Assembly: GCA_946482335.1 (NCBI GenBank)
Contig: CAMLRG010000065.1
Location: 1 to 27,920, forward strand
From: an uncultured Duganella sp.
GTDB lineage: Bacteria > Pseudomonadota > Gammaproteobacteria > Burkholderiales > Burkholderiaceae
Reading direction: 5' to 3'
DNA length: 27,920 bases
The position numbers were made by a program, and so were the translations under genes. The notes below the pieces were generated by a model, which did not search any database, had not been told where the DNA came from, and saw only the letters and a program-made list of their open reading frames with translations. Positions 1 to 9,646 of this stretch are shown in pieces; positions within the stretch are counted from its first letter, which is position 1; each line of letters opens with the position of its first letter.

Positions 1-1430
1 GATTCGTCGCACACCAGGATTTCCGGTTGCATCGTGAGGCAGCGCGCGATGGCGATACGCTGCCGCTGGCCGCCGGAAAATTCGTGCGGGTAGCGGTGAT
101 AAGCCTGTTGCGGCAAGCCGACGCGTTCCAGCAGCGCCAGCGCCATCCGCGTACGCTCCCCGTCGCCGGCGCCGATGCCGTGCAGCCGCATCGGTTCGAG
201 CAGGATCTGGCCGACCGTAAAGCGCGGGTTGAGGGACGCGTAGGGGTTCTGGAAAATGATCTGGATGCGGCGCTTGTAGGGCTGGAATTCCCTGGCGCTC
301 ATCGCCAGCAGGTCGCGTCCCTCGAACAGCACCCTGCCGCCGCTGGCCTGTTGCAGGCGCAGCAGGGTCAGGCCGACGGTCGACTTGCCGCTGCCCGATT
401 CGCCCACCACGCCCAGCGTCTTGCCGCGCGCCAGCTTGAAGGAAACCCCCTTCACCGCCTGGAATTCGCGCTTGCCGAACCAGCCTTGGCGCAGCCAGAA
501 GCTCTTTTTCAAGCCTTGCACGTCGAGCACGATGGCGTCGTCCGGCGCGCTGCCGCGCTGGCGTTGCGGCTGCGCTTCGGCCGCGCCGAAGCGGCCTTCC
601 ATATAGTCGTTGATGACAGGCAGGCGCAATGGGCGCGCGTCCAGCGACGGGCGGCAATGCAGCAGCGCGCGCGTGTACGGGTCCTTCGGTTCGGCGAATA
701 CGGCGCGGGCCTGGCCGGTTTCACGCACTTCACCATGGCGCATGACGATCACCTCGTCGGCGATTTCGGCCACCAGGCCCAGGTCGTGCGTGATGAACAG
801 CACCGCCATGCGGTGCTTCTTCTGCAGCCGGGCGATCAAATCCATGATCTGCTTCTGGATCGTCACGTCCAGCGCCGTGGTCGGTTCGTCGGCAATCAGC
901 AGCTTGGGCTGGCAGGCGATGGCCATGGCAATCATCACGCGCTGCTGCTGGCCGCCCGACATCTGGCTGGGGTAGGCGTCGATCTTTGCCGGCGGGTCGG
1001 GAATGCCGACTTCCGCCAGCAGCTCCAGCGTGCGGGCGCGCGCGCTGCGCCGGTCCATGCCCATGTGCAGGCGCAGCACTTCGCCGATCTGGAAGCCGAC
1101 GGTGAAGACCGGATTGAGCGACGACATCGGCTCCTGGAAGATCATCGCGATATCCCTGCCGCACATGGCGCGCCGCGCGGCGTCCGGCTGGTGCAGCACT
1201 TCGCGGCCTTCGAACAGCACGCTGCTGTGCGGGTCGATGAGCGTGGTGTGCGGCGGCAGCAGGCCCATGATGGCCAGCGAGCTGACCGACTTGCCGCTGC
1301 CCGACTCGCCCACCAGGGCTACCGTGCGCTCGTGCGGGATGTCGAATGAAACGCCCTTCACCGCTTCGACGGTGTTGCGCTTGTCGGTGCGGAAGCGGAT
1401 GCGCAGGTTGCGTACTTGGAGCAGCATCAT
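1..1430 (-). CDS. Peptide-type ABC transporter, fused double ATPase subunit (3' part cut by window edge)
   Basis: The frame reads leftward from an ATG at 1430 and is open to the window edge, giving about 476 visible residues. It has two nucleotide-binding domains. The first has Walker A GESGSGKS (residues 41-48), signature MSGGQQQR, Walker B LLIADEP and an H-loop ITHD. After a linker the second has GESGSGKST, signature FSGGQRQR and the beginning of Walker B (ILVCDE) at the edge. This is the DppD-DppF fusion layout seen in YejF/GsiA-type proteins, which energise uptake of di- or oligopeptides, microcins or glutathione at the inner membrane. The start ATG overlaps the stop of the upstream permease (ATGA), so translation is probably coupled. 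The substrate cannot be told from the sequence, and the roughly 60 C-terminal residues expected for the family lie outside the window. Confidence 0.93.
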   Translation of the reverse strand, partial: MMLLQVRNLRIRFRTDKRNTVEAVKGVSFDIPHERTVALVGESGSGKSVSSLAIMGLLPPHTTLIDPHSSVLFEGREVLHQPDAARRAMCGRDIAMIFQEPMSSLNPVFTVGFQIGEVLRLHMGMDRRSARARTLELLAEVGIPDPPAKIDAYPSQMSGGQQQRVMIAMAIACQPKLLIADEPTTALDVTIQKQIMDLIARLQKKHRMAVLFITHDLGLVAEIADEVIVMRHGEVRETGQARAVFAEPKDPYTRALLHCRPSLDARPLRLPVINDYMEGRFGAAEAQPQRQRGSAPDDAIVLDVQGLKKSFWLRQGWFGKREFQAVKGVSFKLARGKTLGVVGESGSGKSTVGLTLLRLQQASGGRVLFEGRDLLAMSAREFQPYKRRIQIIFQNPYASLNPRFTVGQILLEPMRLHGIGAGDGERTRMALALLERVGLPQQAYHRYPHEFSGGQRQRIAIARCLTMQPEILVCDE

Positions 1431-2479
1431 TTCACCTTCGGGTCGAGCGCGTCGCGCAAGGCATCGGCAAACAGGGAGAAGGCCGTCACCAGCAGGGCCA
1501 TGGCGCTGGCGGCGGCGGTCAGCTGCCACCACTTGCCGAGGATCAGTTCGTTCTGCGCCTCGTTCAGCATCGAGCCCCAGCTCACCACGCCGACCGGCAC
1601 GCCGAAGCCAAGGAAGGACAGGATCACTTCGGCCTTGATGAAGCCGACCACCAGGATCGACAGCTGCACCAGCGCGACGTGGCTGACGTTGGGGAAGATG
1701 TGGCCGAACATCTTGCGCCAGGAAGAGGCGCCGATGGCGTCCGCCGCCATCACGTATTCGCGCGCCTTGTGCTTGATGTACTCGGCGCGCACCAGCCGGT
1801 AAGGTCCGGTCCAGCCGGTCAGGCCGAGGATCAGGACGATGGTCAGCACGCCTTTTTGCTGCAGCACCGCGGCCACCGTCAGGATCATGAGGATGGCGGG
1901 AATCGAGGTGAAGACGTTGTAGAACCAGTTGAAGAAGTCGTCCACCGGGCCGCCATGGAAGCCGGAAACGGCGCCGAACAGGGTGCCCAGGCCGACCGCC
2001 AGCGCGGCTGCCGCCAGGCCGACCACGATCGAGGTTTCGCCGCCCTTGATGGTCTTCTTGACGATGTCGTGGCCCCATTTGTCGGCCCCGAACGGCAGGC
2101 TGGCGGCGCGGGCCACCGTCGGCTCGGCGACCGCGCGGCCCAGGCTCGCGCGCAGCGCGCGCAAATCGTCGGCCAGCGGGTCGAATTCGTTGGCCGGTGG
2201 CGTGCCGCCCGGCCCGTGCGCAGTGGCAGGCGACGCCGGCGCCGGCGCGGCAGGCCCCGCCCCGGCGCCTGCCGCCACGGCCGGGGCGGCAAAGGTCGGC
2301 GGCGCATAGTTCAGCGCCACCTCCTCCTCCCAGTCGGCCGCCACCAAGCCGCTGGCGGACGCCGCCAGCAGGAGCAGGAAGGCCGCAACCACGGCCAGCG
2401 CCGCCATGGCGAGGCGGTCGGCCCGCAGGCGGCGCCAGGCAAGCGTCCACAGGCCGGCGGAATCGGGGATGGCGTGCAT
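1427..2479 (-). CDS. Peptide-type ABC transporter permease, DppC/OppC family
   Basis: Inner-membrane permease of 350 residues. It has a first membrane segment at about 23-47 and the family entry motif LPFGADKWGHDIV (128-140). A multi-span BPD_transp_1 domain follows, with the cytoplasmic coupling loop around EYVMAADAIGASSWRKMFGHIFPN and a C-terminal end ALDPKVK. Relatives are usually near 300 residues. The extra length is an Ala/Pro/Gly-rich stretch (about 59-97) in the first periplasmic loop, of unknown role. The ATG at 2479 is preceded by AAGGGCAG. The gene lies 9 bases after the partner permease and overlaps the ATPase gene by 4 bases, so the three form one operon. No substrate-binding protein gene is present in the window. 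Confidence 0.93.
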   Translation of the reverse strand: MHAIPDSAGLWTLAWRRLRADRLAMAALAVVAAFLLLLAASASGLVAADWEEEVALNYAPPTFAAPAVAAGAGAGPAAPAPASPATAHGPGGTPPANEFDPLADDLRALRASLGRAVAEPTVARAASLPFGADKWGHDIVKKTIKGGETSIVVGLAAAALAVGLGTLFGAVSGFHGGPVDDFFNWFYNVFTSIPAILMILTVAAVLQQKGVLTIVLILGLTGWTGPYRLVRAEYIKHKAREYVMAADAIGASSWRKMFGHIFPNVSHVALVQLSILVVGFIKAEVILSFLGFGVPVGVVSWGSMLNEAQNELILGKWWQLTAAASAMALLVTAFSLFADALRDALDPKVK

Positions 2480-2488
2480 GCGCTGCCC

Positions 2489-3424
2489 TTATCTCAGTTG
2501 TACGCGCGGATCGACAGCCTGGTACAGCAGGTCGGTCAGCAGGTTGAACGCCATGGTCGCGACCGCGACATACACGGTGATGGCCTTGATGACCGGGAAA
2601 TCGCTGCGCTCGACGGCCAGGATCACTTCGCGCCCGATGCCCGGGATCCCGAAAAAGCGCTCCAGCAAGAAGGCCCCGATCAGCATGGCCGGCAGGCTCG
2701 CCATCACATGCGTGATGATGGGGATGGCCGCATTGCGCAGCACATGCAGCCACATCACGCGCCGCTCCGGCAAGCCCTTGGCGCGCGCGGTACGCACATA
2801 ATCCTGCCCCACCTCGTCCAGCACGAAGGAACGGTACAGGCGCAGGGTCGGCGCCAGCGACACCGCCAGCCCGATCAGGATGGGCAGCGCCGCAAAGCGC
2901 AGGTTGTCCGGCAGGCCGGCGCCCCAGCCCTGCACCGGGAACAGCCCGGCCTGGTAGGCCAGCCAGTACTGGAACACGATGATGTAGACCAGGATGGAGA
3001 CCGACATGCCCACCGTGCACGCCACCATCACGGCGCGGTCGGTCAGTGAGCCGCGCAGGAACGCCACCGCCAGCGCCAGCCCGATGCCCAGCACGGTTTC
3101 CAGCACCGTCAGCGGCACCAGCACCGTCAGCGAGGCCGGCAGCCGGGTGGTGAGGATGTCGGCCACCGCTTCGCCCGTGGCCCAGCTCTGGCCAAAGTCG
3201 AAGGTGGCGATCTGCTTGAGGAAAATGCCCAGCTGCACATACCAGGGCTGGTCCACGCCCAACTGGCGGCGGATATTGTCAATGCCGGCGGCATCGGACA
3301 TCTTGCCGGCCAGGATGTAGGCCGGGTCGCCGCCCACCCAGTTAAACAGCACAAACACCAGCAACACCACGCCCAGCAGGGTCGGCAGCATTTGCCACAG
3401 GCGGCGCAGGATGAAAGAAGCCAT
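2489..3424 (-). CDS. Peptide-type ABC transporter permease, DppB/OppB family
   Basis: Inner-membrane permease of 311 residues, first gene of the leftward importer operon. The N-terminus MASFILRRLWQMLPTLLGVV followed by GGDP is the classic DppB opening. The coupling-loop motif is seen around DYVRTARAKGLPERRVMWLHVLRNAAIP, and the protein ends in YQAVDPRVQLR. It should pair with the DppC-type permease to form the channel. I chose the ATG at 3424. The frame stays open to a GTG at 3508, but the additional 28 residues are hydrophilic and unlike the family. No strong Shine-Dalgarno is visible before 3424, so the start is moderately certain. The operon is divergent from the first TonB-dependent receptor gene across about 230 bases. 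Confidence 0.92.
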   Translation of the reverse strand: MASFILRRLWQMLPTLLGVVLLVFVLFNWVGGDPAYILAGKMSDAAGIDNIRRQLGVDQPWYVQLGIFLKQIATFDFGQSWATGEAVADILTTRLPASLTVLVPLTVLETVLGIGLALAVAFLRGSLTDRAVMVACTVGMSVSILVYIIVFQYWLAYQAGLFPVQGWGAGLPDNLRFAALPILIGLAVSLAPTLRLYRSFVLDEVGQDYVRTARAKGLPERRVMWLHVLRNAAIPIITHVMASLPAMLIGAFLLERFFGIPGIGREVILAVERSDFPVIKAITVYVAVATMAFNLLTDLLYQAVDPRVQLR

Positions 3425-3652
3425 GTCGGAGCTGGACGGCGTGAAATGGCCGTAACGATAGCGCAAAACCCGCCAAGCTGCAGCCAACTGGTTTAACTTG
3501 CTTACCACAAGTTAATTTTTTTATGTTGCGGTTTCGTAACACACTGTAGCGAACTATTTCAATTCGGTTGCAAAAACTACACTCTTGCCTGAGAGTATTG
3601 TCAGTCTGAGCAACTTGACGCTTAGGCATTATCTCTGGGAGAAACCAAGAAT
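3425..3652. promoter_or_regulatory. Divergent intergenic region with an inverted repeat (3493-3515)
   Basis: This AT-richer spacer separates the leftward importer operon from the first rightward receptor gene and must contain both promoters. It holds a perfect inverted repeat TTAACTTG (3493-3500), 7-base spacer, CAAGTTAA (3508-3515), followed by a run of seven T. That fits a dimeric repressor or activator site, or a weak hairpin. No convincing -35/-10 pair and no Fur-box-like sequence was found by eye. TGGGAGAA at 3636-3643 is a plausible ribosome-binding site for the receptor. Confidence 0.45.
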
Positions 3653-6547
3653 ATGATGAAAGAAAACACCTTGTCCTATGCAATCCGCCTGGCATGCGCC
3701 AGCGGCCTGCTGGTGGCCGGCGCCTGCGCACCCGCCTTTGCCCAACAATCCGACGCCCCCATGCAGCGTGTGGAAATCACTGGCTCGTCGATCAAGCGCA
3801 TTGCACAGGAAGGCTCCCTCCCGATCCAGACCCTGAGCCGCAAGGACATCGAACAGACCGGCGTGAAGAACGTGGCCGACCTGATTGCAATTTTGCCGTC
3901 CATGCAAGGCATGATCACCTCGTCCGCTTCCATCAACGGCGGCGGCGGCGGCGTGCAGAGCGCCTCCATCCACTCGATCGGCACCGACTACACCCTGGTG
4001 CTGCTGAACGGCAAGCGCATGGCGCCCTATGGCACCGGCAGCGCGGTCAACCTGGCGTCGATCCCGCTCGCTGCGGTCGAAAAGGTCGAAATCCTGACCG
4101 ACGGCGCCTCCACCCTGTACGGTTCGGACGCCATTGCCGGCGTGGTCAACTTCATCCTGAAAAAAAACCAGACCGACCTGACGATCGATGCGACCTACAA
4201 CCGCCCGCAGCACAAAGGCGGCCAGAGCGCCAACGTGTCGATCACCAAGGGCTTCGGCGACTACCAGCAGGACGGCTTCAACGTGATGCTGGCGTACAGC
4301 CACGACCAGGCCAAGGCCTTGAACGCCGACCAGCGGCCTTTCGCCAACTCCGGCGTGGTCCAGTTCAACCACAACGGCAAGCAATATGCGACCTGGCAGA
4401 ACTCGATCAACTCGATCCCGGCCAATGCCGACGTGTATGACAGCGATGGCAACAACGCGACCTTCTCGCCCGACCTGGTCAACAATAACAAGTGCTCCGG
4501 CCCCAACACCTTCGCACGCGGCGGCGTCTGCCGTTACGACTACGCGGCCACCGTCGAACTGCTGCCTGAACTGAAACGCGACAGCCTGTTCACTTCCGGT
4601 GCATTGAAGATCTCCGACAAGACCCGCCTGAGCGGCGAATTCGTCTATTCCAAGTTCTCCAGCACCGCGCGCTACGCCGCACCGGCACAGCCGCTGACCA
4701 CCATGAGCACCGATCCGATCACCGGTGTGAAGACGGTCAGCCCGGTGTACATCGTGCCTTACCAGAAATCGGTTGAGCCGCTGCTGGCAGCGCAGGGCAT
4801 TGATCCGAGCAAGGTCACCGACGCCTACCTGTACTTCCGCGCCCGCGACGCAGGCGGCCGTACCGACGAGTGGGGCACCAAGGCACTGCACTTCTCGGCA
4901 GCGCTGGATTCCGAGATTGCCGACTGGGCCGTCAACGGGACTTACACCCACTCGCAGAACAAGCAGACCGACGATGCGGCTGGCGGCTACATGAGCGGCG
5001 ACAAGTTCGAAGCCCTGGTCAAGTCCGGCGCCTACAACCCGTACATCATCAACCCGAATGCCGCCTCGATCCTGGCGCCAGCGGTGCTGCGTGAAAACCT
5101 GGATACCATCAAGTCCAAGCTCGACGTATTCAGCGCCCATGCGTCGCGCGAAGTGTTCGCCATGGCCGGCGGCAACGCTGCACTGGGCCTGGGTGCCGAC
5201 TACACCATCCAGCGCTACGAAGACACGCCAAGCAAGATCTTGGTGGGCCCTGGCCCGGGCAATCCTGGCTGGACCGACACCATCATCGGCGGCGGCACCG
5301 GCTCCCAGCCGCTGGACGCCAAGCGCAAGAACTGGGGTGCATTCGCCGAGCTGCAGATGCCAGTGCTGAAGGACCTGGAAGTGACGGCTGCGACCCGTTA
5401 CGACAGCTTCGAGGCGGTCGAGAAGCGCAACACCAGCTATGACGTGAACGGCAATGCTTCGCCAGCCGGCAAACAGGGTAACGACGTCTCGAAAGCGACC
5501 TACAAGCTGTCCGCCAAGTGGCAGCCTTCGCGCCAGTTCATGCTGCGCGGCTCCTACGGCACCGGCTTCAAGGCGCCGACCATGAACAATATCGCCGACC
5601 CGCTGAAGAACGCCGGCTCGTCCAACTTCTTCGACTGCCCGATCAAGACCGCGACCGACCCGCGCTTCCCTTATTGCCGCGGCGTCCAGGAATACGGCTT
5701 GCTGACCGTGGGTAACCCAAGCACCGGCGCCGACGCACTGAAGCCGGAAACCTCGAAGCAGGCTACCCTGGGCATGCGCCTGGAGCCAATGGACTCGGTG
5801 TCCGTGGGCATCGACTTCTGGGACGTGAAGTTGAAGAACCAGATCCAGAAACTTTCGCAGGACATGCTGTTCCGCACCCCGGCGCTGGCCAACAAGTATG
5901 CGTCGATCTACTACGATCCGATCCAGAAATCGAAAGTGCTGGTGATGACGCAGTCGCCGCTGAACCTGGCCAGCTCGCACTACCGCGGCATCGATCTGGA
6001 CGCCACCTTGCGCAACGACACCCCGATCGGCAAGCTGACCACCAACTGGACCGCGACCTATATGCTGAAGGCCGAAAAGACCGTGCCCGACGCCGACAAT
6101 CCAGGCCAGAACCAGACCGAAAGCAGCATCGCCCGCTTCGACTCCTATGACGACGTGACCTTCCGCTGGATTTCGCGCCTGGTGTTCTCCCTGAAATCGA
6201 CCGACCAGTGGGCCAACTCGCTGACGGTGAACTACAAATCCGGGTACGCCGACAAGGAATACGTGGCGGACGATGGCCGTATCCGTATCGTCAATGCCGA
6301 CGGTTCCCTGGGCGGCTACCAGGACCTCAAGGGCCGGAAGGTCAAGGAGTACTACACCCTCGACTGGCAGACGAAGTACAACTTCAACAAGAACTTCGCC
6401 CTCACCGCCGGTATCCGCAACCTGCTGGACAAGGAGCCACCCCTGTCGATCCGCGACTCGGGCGGCGGCAACCAGGTGGGCTACGACGGTCGCTACACCG
6501 ACCCGTTAGGCCGCACCTTCTACCTGACCGGCAACTACAAGTTCTAA
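3653..6547 (+). CDS. TonB-dependent outer-membrane receptor 1
   Basis: Outer-membrane ligand-gated importer of 964 residues, powered by TonB-ExbB-ExbD. A signal peptide (1-30, cleavage after APAFA) is followed by a conserved RVEITGSSIKR segment (39-49), which begins the mature protein and may act as the TonB-contact region. The plug domain (about 50-170) shows the typical LVLLNGKRMAPYG, VEKVEILTDGAS and LYGSDAIAGVVNFIL motifs. The rest is a 22-strand-type beta-barrel with many aromatic and Asn-rich strands, ending in GNYKF with the terminal Phe expected for BAM insertion. The ATG at 3653 follows GGGAG. A strong terminator follows, so it is probably transcribed alone. The substrate is unknown. 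No Fur-like box was noticed upstream, which gives no support for iron control, and the neighbouring peptide importer makes a peptide or amino-acid-derived ligand possible. Confidence 0.95.
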   Translation: MMKENTLSYAIRLACASGLLVAGACAPAFAQQSDAPMQRVEITGSSIKRIAQEGSLPIQTLSRKDIEQTGVKNVADLIAILPSMQGMITSSASINGGGGGVQSASIHSIGTDYTLVLLNGKRMAPYGTGSAVNLASIPLAAVEKVEILTDGASTLYGSDAIAGVVNFILKKNQTDLTIDATYNRPQHKGGQSANVSITKGFGDYQQDGFNVMLAYSHDQAKALNADQRPFANSGVVQFNHNGKQYATWQNSINSIPANADVYDSDGNNATFSPDLVNNNKCSGPNTFARGGVCRYDYAATVELLPELKRDSLFTSGALKISDKTRLSGEFVYSKFSSTARYAAPAQPLTTMSTDPITGVKTVSPVYIVPYQKSVEPLLAAQGIDPSKVTDAYLYFRARDAGGRTDEWGTKALHFSAALDSEIADWAVNGTYTHSQNKQTDDAAGGYMSGDKFEALVKSGAYNPYIINPNAASILAPAVLRENLDTIKSKLDVFSAHASREVFAMAGGNAALGLGADYTIQRYEDTPSKILVGPGPGNPGWTDTIIGGGTGSQPLDAKRKNWGAFAELQMPVLKDLEVTAATRYDSFEAVEKRNTSYDVNGNASPAGKQGNDVSKATYKLSAKWQPSRQFMLRGSYGTGFKAPTMNNIADPLKNAGSSNFFDCPIKTATDPRFPYCRGVQEYGLLTVGNPSTGADALKPETSKQATLGMRLEPMDSVSVGIDFWDVKLKNQIQKLSQDMLFRTPALANKYASIYYDPIQKSKVLVMTQSPLNLASSHYRGIDLDATLRNDTPIGKLTTNWTATYMLKAEKTVPDADNPGQNQTESSIARFDSYDDVTFRWISRLVFSLKSTDQWANSLTVNYKSGYADKEYVADDGRIRIVNADGSLGGYQDLKGRKVKEYYTLDWQTKYNFNKNFALTAGIRNLLDKEPPLSIRDSGGGNQVGYDGRYTDPLGRTFYLTGNYKF

Positions 6548-6578
6548 ACACTCCCGATTTTTCCACCAGCATCACTTC

Positions 6579-6612
6579 CCCCCGCCGGCGCAAGCCGGCG
6601 GGGGCTTTTTTT
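6579..6612 (+). terminator. Intrinsic terminator of receptor 1
   Basis: A perfect 11-bp stem CCCCCGCCGGC / GCCGGCGGGGG with a GCAA loop is followed by C and seven T. It lies 31 bases after the receptor 1 stop codon. Confidence 0.95.
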
Positions 6613-6739
6613 ATCTGGAGAACCCCTAGGTATTTCACTTATACATGTTTCACGGACGCGACGGAATCGTCTCAAAATTGTATCGTGAGCCACTTTTCAA
6701 TTGACGCAAGATTAGCCGGAATGCTCTGATGTTTCCCGC

Positions 6740-6768
6740 AAGGAACCATCAAGGGAAAATGGTTCCTT
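6740..6768. promoter_or_regulatory. Inverted repeat upstream of receptor 2
   Basis: AAGGAACCAT (6740-6749) and ATGGTTCCTT (6759-6768) form perfect 10-base arms around a 9-base purine-rich spacer, about 75 bases before the receptor 2 start. It is not followed by a T-run, so it is not a terminator. It could be an operator or a 5'-UTR hairpin. The surrounding 6613-6841 stretch holds no gene I can support. Confidence 0.5.
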
Positions 6769-6841
6769 CAAATGGGAGCACCAAAGCAGTAGTCAAAAGC
6801 TGTAGCTCGTTTTTTTGGTACGACAATTTGGAGAGAAAATC

Positions 6842-9625
6842 ATGATGGAAAAGATCATGGCTCGTTCCGTACGCCTGGTGTTTGCCGGCGGTATGGCAGC
6901 CACCCTGGCCGCGCCGGCCTTTGCGCAAGAAGCCAACGCCCCGCTGCAGCGCGTGGAAATCACCGGTTCCAGCATCAAGCGCGCATCCACGGAAACCGCT
7001 TCGCCGATCCAGGTCATCAGCAAGGAAGACTTGATGAAGTCCGGCAAAGCCACCGTGGCCGAATACCTGCAAACCTTGACCGTGGACGGCGCCGGTTCGC
7101 TGCCGACCGGCTTCGGCAACGGCTTTGCCGCCGGCTCCACCGCCATTTCGCTGCGCGGCCTGGGTGCCACCTCGACCCTGGTGCTGCTGAACGGCCGCCG
7201 CATGGCACCGTTCGCCCGCGCCGACGACGGCCAGAAGAGCTTCACCGACCTGTCCACCGTGCCGATGCAGATCGTCGAGCGCATCGAAATCCTGAAGGAT
7301 GGCGCTTCCTCGACCTATGGCGCGGACGCGATTGCCGGCGTGGTCAACATCATCCTGCGCAAGGACTTCGAAGGCTTGCAGCTGAAAGGCGATACCGGCT
7401 GGTCGCGCTATGACGACGCCAAACAGAACAAGGCGTCCATCACCTATGGCCAGGGCAACCTGGACGACAACAAGTACAACTGGGTGGTCAACGCCGAGTA
7501 CTTCCAGTCCGACCGCCTGAAGAACAAGGACCGTGCCGAACGCGGCCACATCGGCCAGGCCGACTTGCGCGAATTCGGCTATCCGGTGGGGACCCAGTTC
7601 GCCGGCGGCTACATCAGCGGCGTGAACAACGCGTCGCCAAGCCCGGCCGGCTCGATCCGCAACCCGGCCAACAACACCTACAGCTCGCTGCCGGGCTGCG
7701 CTTCGCTGAGCGCCACCACCAACCAGACCGGCGCCAACGGCGGCTGCCTGTGGCACCAGGACCAGTTCCGCGACATGCAGCCGGAAATCGAATCGGTCAA
7801 CCTGTACACCCGCGGCACCTGGCAGTTGAAGGACGATCTGCAAGTGTACGCCGAAGCCGGCTTCTCCAAGCGCGACACTTCGTTCACCATGACGCCGCCG
7901 TCGATCACCCCGACCGTGGCCTTCCCGCCGAACGCGGCCAACCCGCTGGGCTTCATCAACTATGGCAACTTGCCGCTGATGGCCGCCACCCACCCGCAGA
8001 ATCCGTACGGCGCGGCAGCCCGCGTGCGCTACAGCGCCTTCGACGTCGGGCCGCAGGTACGGACCGCCAACAATACGTTCAAGCGCTTCGTGGCCGGCAT
8101 CAAGGGTGCCGCCGCAGGCTGGGAATACGATGGTGGCATCACGCACTCGGAATCCAAGCTGCACCTCGACTACAGCGCCATGCTGAACATGAACGTGCTG
8201 CGCGACGCCCTGGGCAACCCGGCCTCGAAATACTTCCCTTACTATATAGGCGCGGAAGCGTCGAAGAACCCGGCATCGCTGTATGAAGCGCTGGTGACGC
8301 ACGCGATTTCCGATTCGACCACCAAGCTGAGCGTGATCGACTTCCACGCGTCGCGCGAACTGATGCAATTACCAGGTGGCAACCTGGGCCTGGCGGTCGG
8401 CGCCGAGCACCGCAAGGAAAAGGTGGTCAACCCGTCGCTGTCGGGCACCCTCGACGGTTCGGTCAATGCCAGCTACGTGGCCGCCTTCGGCGACACCAAG
8501 GTCAGCGCGGTCTTCGCCGAATTGCTGGCGCCGGTCTGGAAAGGCGTCGAGCTGAGCGCTGCCGTACGTTACGACAAGTACGACAACTTCAACTCCACCA
8601 CCCCGAAAGCCGGCTTCAAGTGGACCCCGGTGCGCAGCTTCGCCCTGCGCGGCACGTATACCGAAGGTTTCCGCGCCCCCGGCCCGGCCGAAGGCAGCCC
8701 GAGCTCGCAATCGACCGGCACCTCGACCGTGATCGACCCGATCCGTTGCCCGGGCGGCAAGCCGGCCGCCGGCGGCGCCACCTCCACCGATTGCGGCATC
8801 CCGGTCGCGGCCGTCAAGGTCGGCAGCACCGCGCTCAAGCCTGAAACCTCCAAGGGCTCGACCCTGGGCGTGGTGTGGGATCCGTTCGACGGCACCAGCG
8901 TGGCGATCGATGCCTGGAAGATCAAGCGTTCCAACGAGATCAACCCGTTGCCGTACAACGAAGCGGCCGCCCTGCCAACCGCAATCCGCAACGACAACAA
9001 CCTGGTCGTGAACGGCGTGGTGATCCCGAATTCGGGCACCCTGGTGCTGACCCAGGCACCGTACCGCAATTCCAGCTTCACCGAAGTGAGCGGCGTCGAC
9101 CTGGACATCAAGCAGCGCATCCGCCTGGGCGACTACGGCCGCCTGAACCTGGGCCTGGTGTGGACCCATACCGCGTCCTGGAAGCGCCATGAGTCGGCCA
9201 CCACCGTCTACCAGTACGCCGGCACCCACGGCAACTGCGACACCTCGAACTGCGCCGGTACCCCAAAGAACAAGGGCAACTTCAACGCATCGTGGGATTA
9301 CGCCGACCTGAACCTGGCCGCCATGGTCAATTACCGCGACAGCATGGCCAATACTTACTTCGCCGGCGGCCTGTGCGCCTCGACCCTGGCCAACGGCAGC
9401 GGCGCGCCGGGCAATTGCAAGATTGCCTCGTTCACCACGCTCGACATGTCCGCACGCTACAACTGGAGCCAGCAGCTGACCTTCTTCGCCTCCATCAACA
9501 ACGTGACCGACAAAGTGGCACCGCTCGACCCGCTGACCTACGGCGGCATGAGCTACAACCCGATGGACGCTTCCGGCGCCATCGGCCGCTACTTCAAGCT
9601 GGGCGCGCAGTACAAGTTCTTCTGA
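6842..9625 (+). CDS. TonB-dependent outer-membrane receptor 2
   Basis: A 927-residue receptor of the same type as its upstream neighbour. The signal peptide runs to about residue 28 (APAFA). It is followed by LQRVEITGSSIKR, nearly identical to receptor 1. The plug carries LVLLNGRRMAPF, VERIEILKDGASSTYGADAIAGVVNIIL, and the barrel ends in FKLGAQYKFF with an aromatic C-terminus. The ATG at 6842 (followed by a second ATG) is preceded at 8 bases by GGAG. An in-frame TTG at 6815 would add nine non-signal residues and was rejected. It probably imports a TonB-dependent substrate across the outer membrane. The extracellular loops differ strongly from receptor 1 (for example a Cys-containing stretch around PGCASLS), so the ligand probably differs. 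The gene has its own terminator. Confidence 0.95.
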   Translation: MMEKIMARSVRLVFAGGMAATLAAPAFAQEANAPLQRVEITGSSIKRASTETASPIQVISKEDLMKSGKATVAEYLQTLTVDGAGSLPTGFGNGFAAGSTAISLRGLGATSTLVLLNGRRMAPFARADDGQKSFTDLSTVPMQIVERIEILKDGASSTYGADAIAGVVNIILRKDFEGLQLKGDTGWSRYDDAKQNKASITYGQGNLDDNKYNWVVNAEYFQSDRLKNKDRAERGHIGQADLREFGYPVGTQFAGGYISGVNNASPSPAGSIRNPANNTYSSLPGCASLSATTNQTGANGGCLWHQDQFRDMQPEIESVNLYTRGTWQLKDDLQVYAEAGFSKRDTSFTMTPPSITPTVAFPPNAANPLGFINYGNLPLMAATHPQNPYGAAARVRYSAFDVGPQVRTANNTFKRFVAGIKGAAAGWEYDGGITHSESKLHLDYSAMLNMNVLRDALGNPASKYFPYYIGAEASKNPASLYEALVTHAISDSTTKLSVIDFHASRELMQLPGGNLGLAVGAEHRKEKVVNPSLSGTLDGSVNASYVAAFGDTKVSAVFAELLAPVWKGVELSAAVRYDKYDNFNSTTPKAGFKWTPVRSFALRGTYTEGFRAPGPAEGSPSSQSTGTSTVIDPIRCPGGKPAAGGATSTDCGIPVAAVKVGSTALKPETSKGSTLGVVWDPFDGTSVAIDAWKIKRSNEINPLPYNEAAALPTAIRNDNNLVVNGVVIPNSGTLVLTQAPYRNSSFTEVSGVDLDIKQRIRLGDYGRLNLGLVWTHTASWKRHESATTVYQYAGTHGNCDTSNCAGTPKNKGNFNASWDYADLNLAAMVNYRDSMANTYFAGGLCASTLANGSGAPGNCKIASFTTLDMSARYNWSQQLTFFASINNVTDKVAPLDPLTYGGMSYNPMDASGAIGRYFKLGAQYKFF

Positions 9626-9646
9626 TCCCAACCCTGGGATTTTCGC

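Noticed and set aside
27..3049. Two long rightward open frames (27-1349 and 1346-3049) opposite the importer genes
   Set aside because: They are rich in Arg, His, Gln and Gly with no recognisable domain, as expected of antisense frames of high-GC genes. The leftward frames show full ABC ATPase and permease motifs.
3425..3508. GTG start 28 codons upstream in the DppB-type permease
   Set aside because: The added residues are not family-like. MASFILRRLWQM at 3424 is the typical start of this permease type.
3629..5980. 783-codon leftward open frame opposite receptor 1
   Set aside because: Antisense shadow without domains. The rightward frame has signal peptide, plug and barrel features. The same reasoning applies to 6749-8368, 8369-9748 and 10081-13164.
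6815..6841. TTG start nine codons upstream in receptor 2
   Set aside because: It would put the GGAGAG ribosome-binding site inside the gene and spoil the signal peptide.
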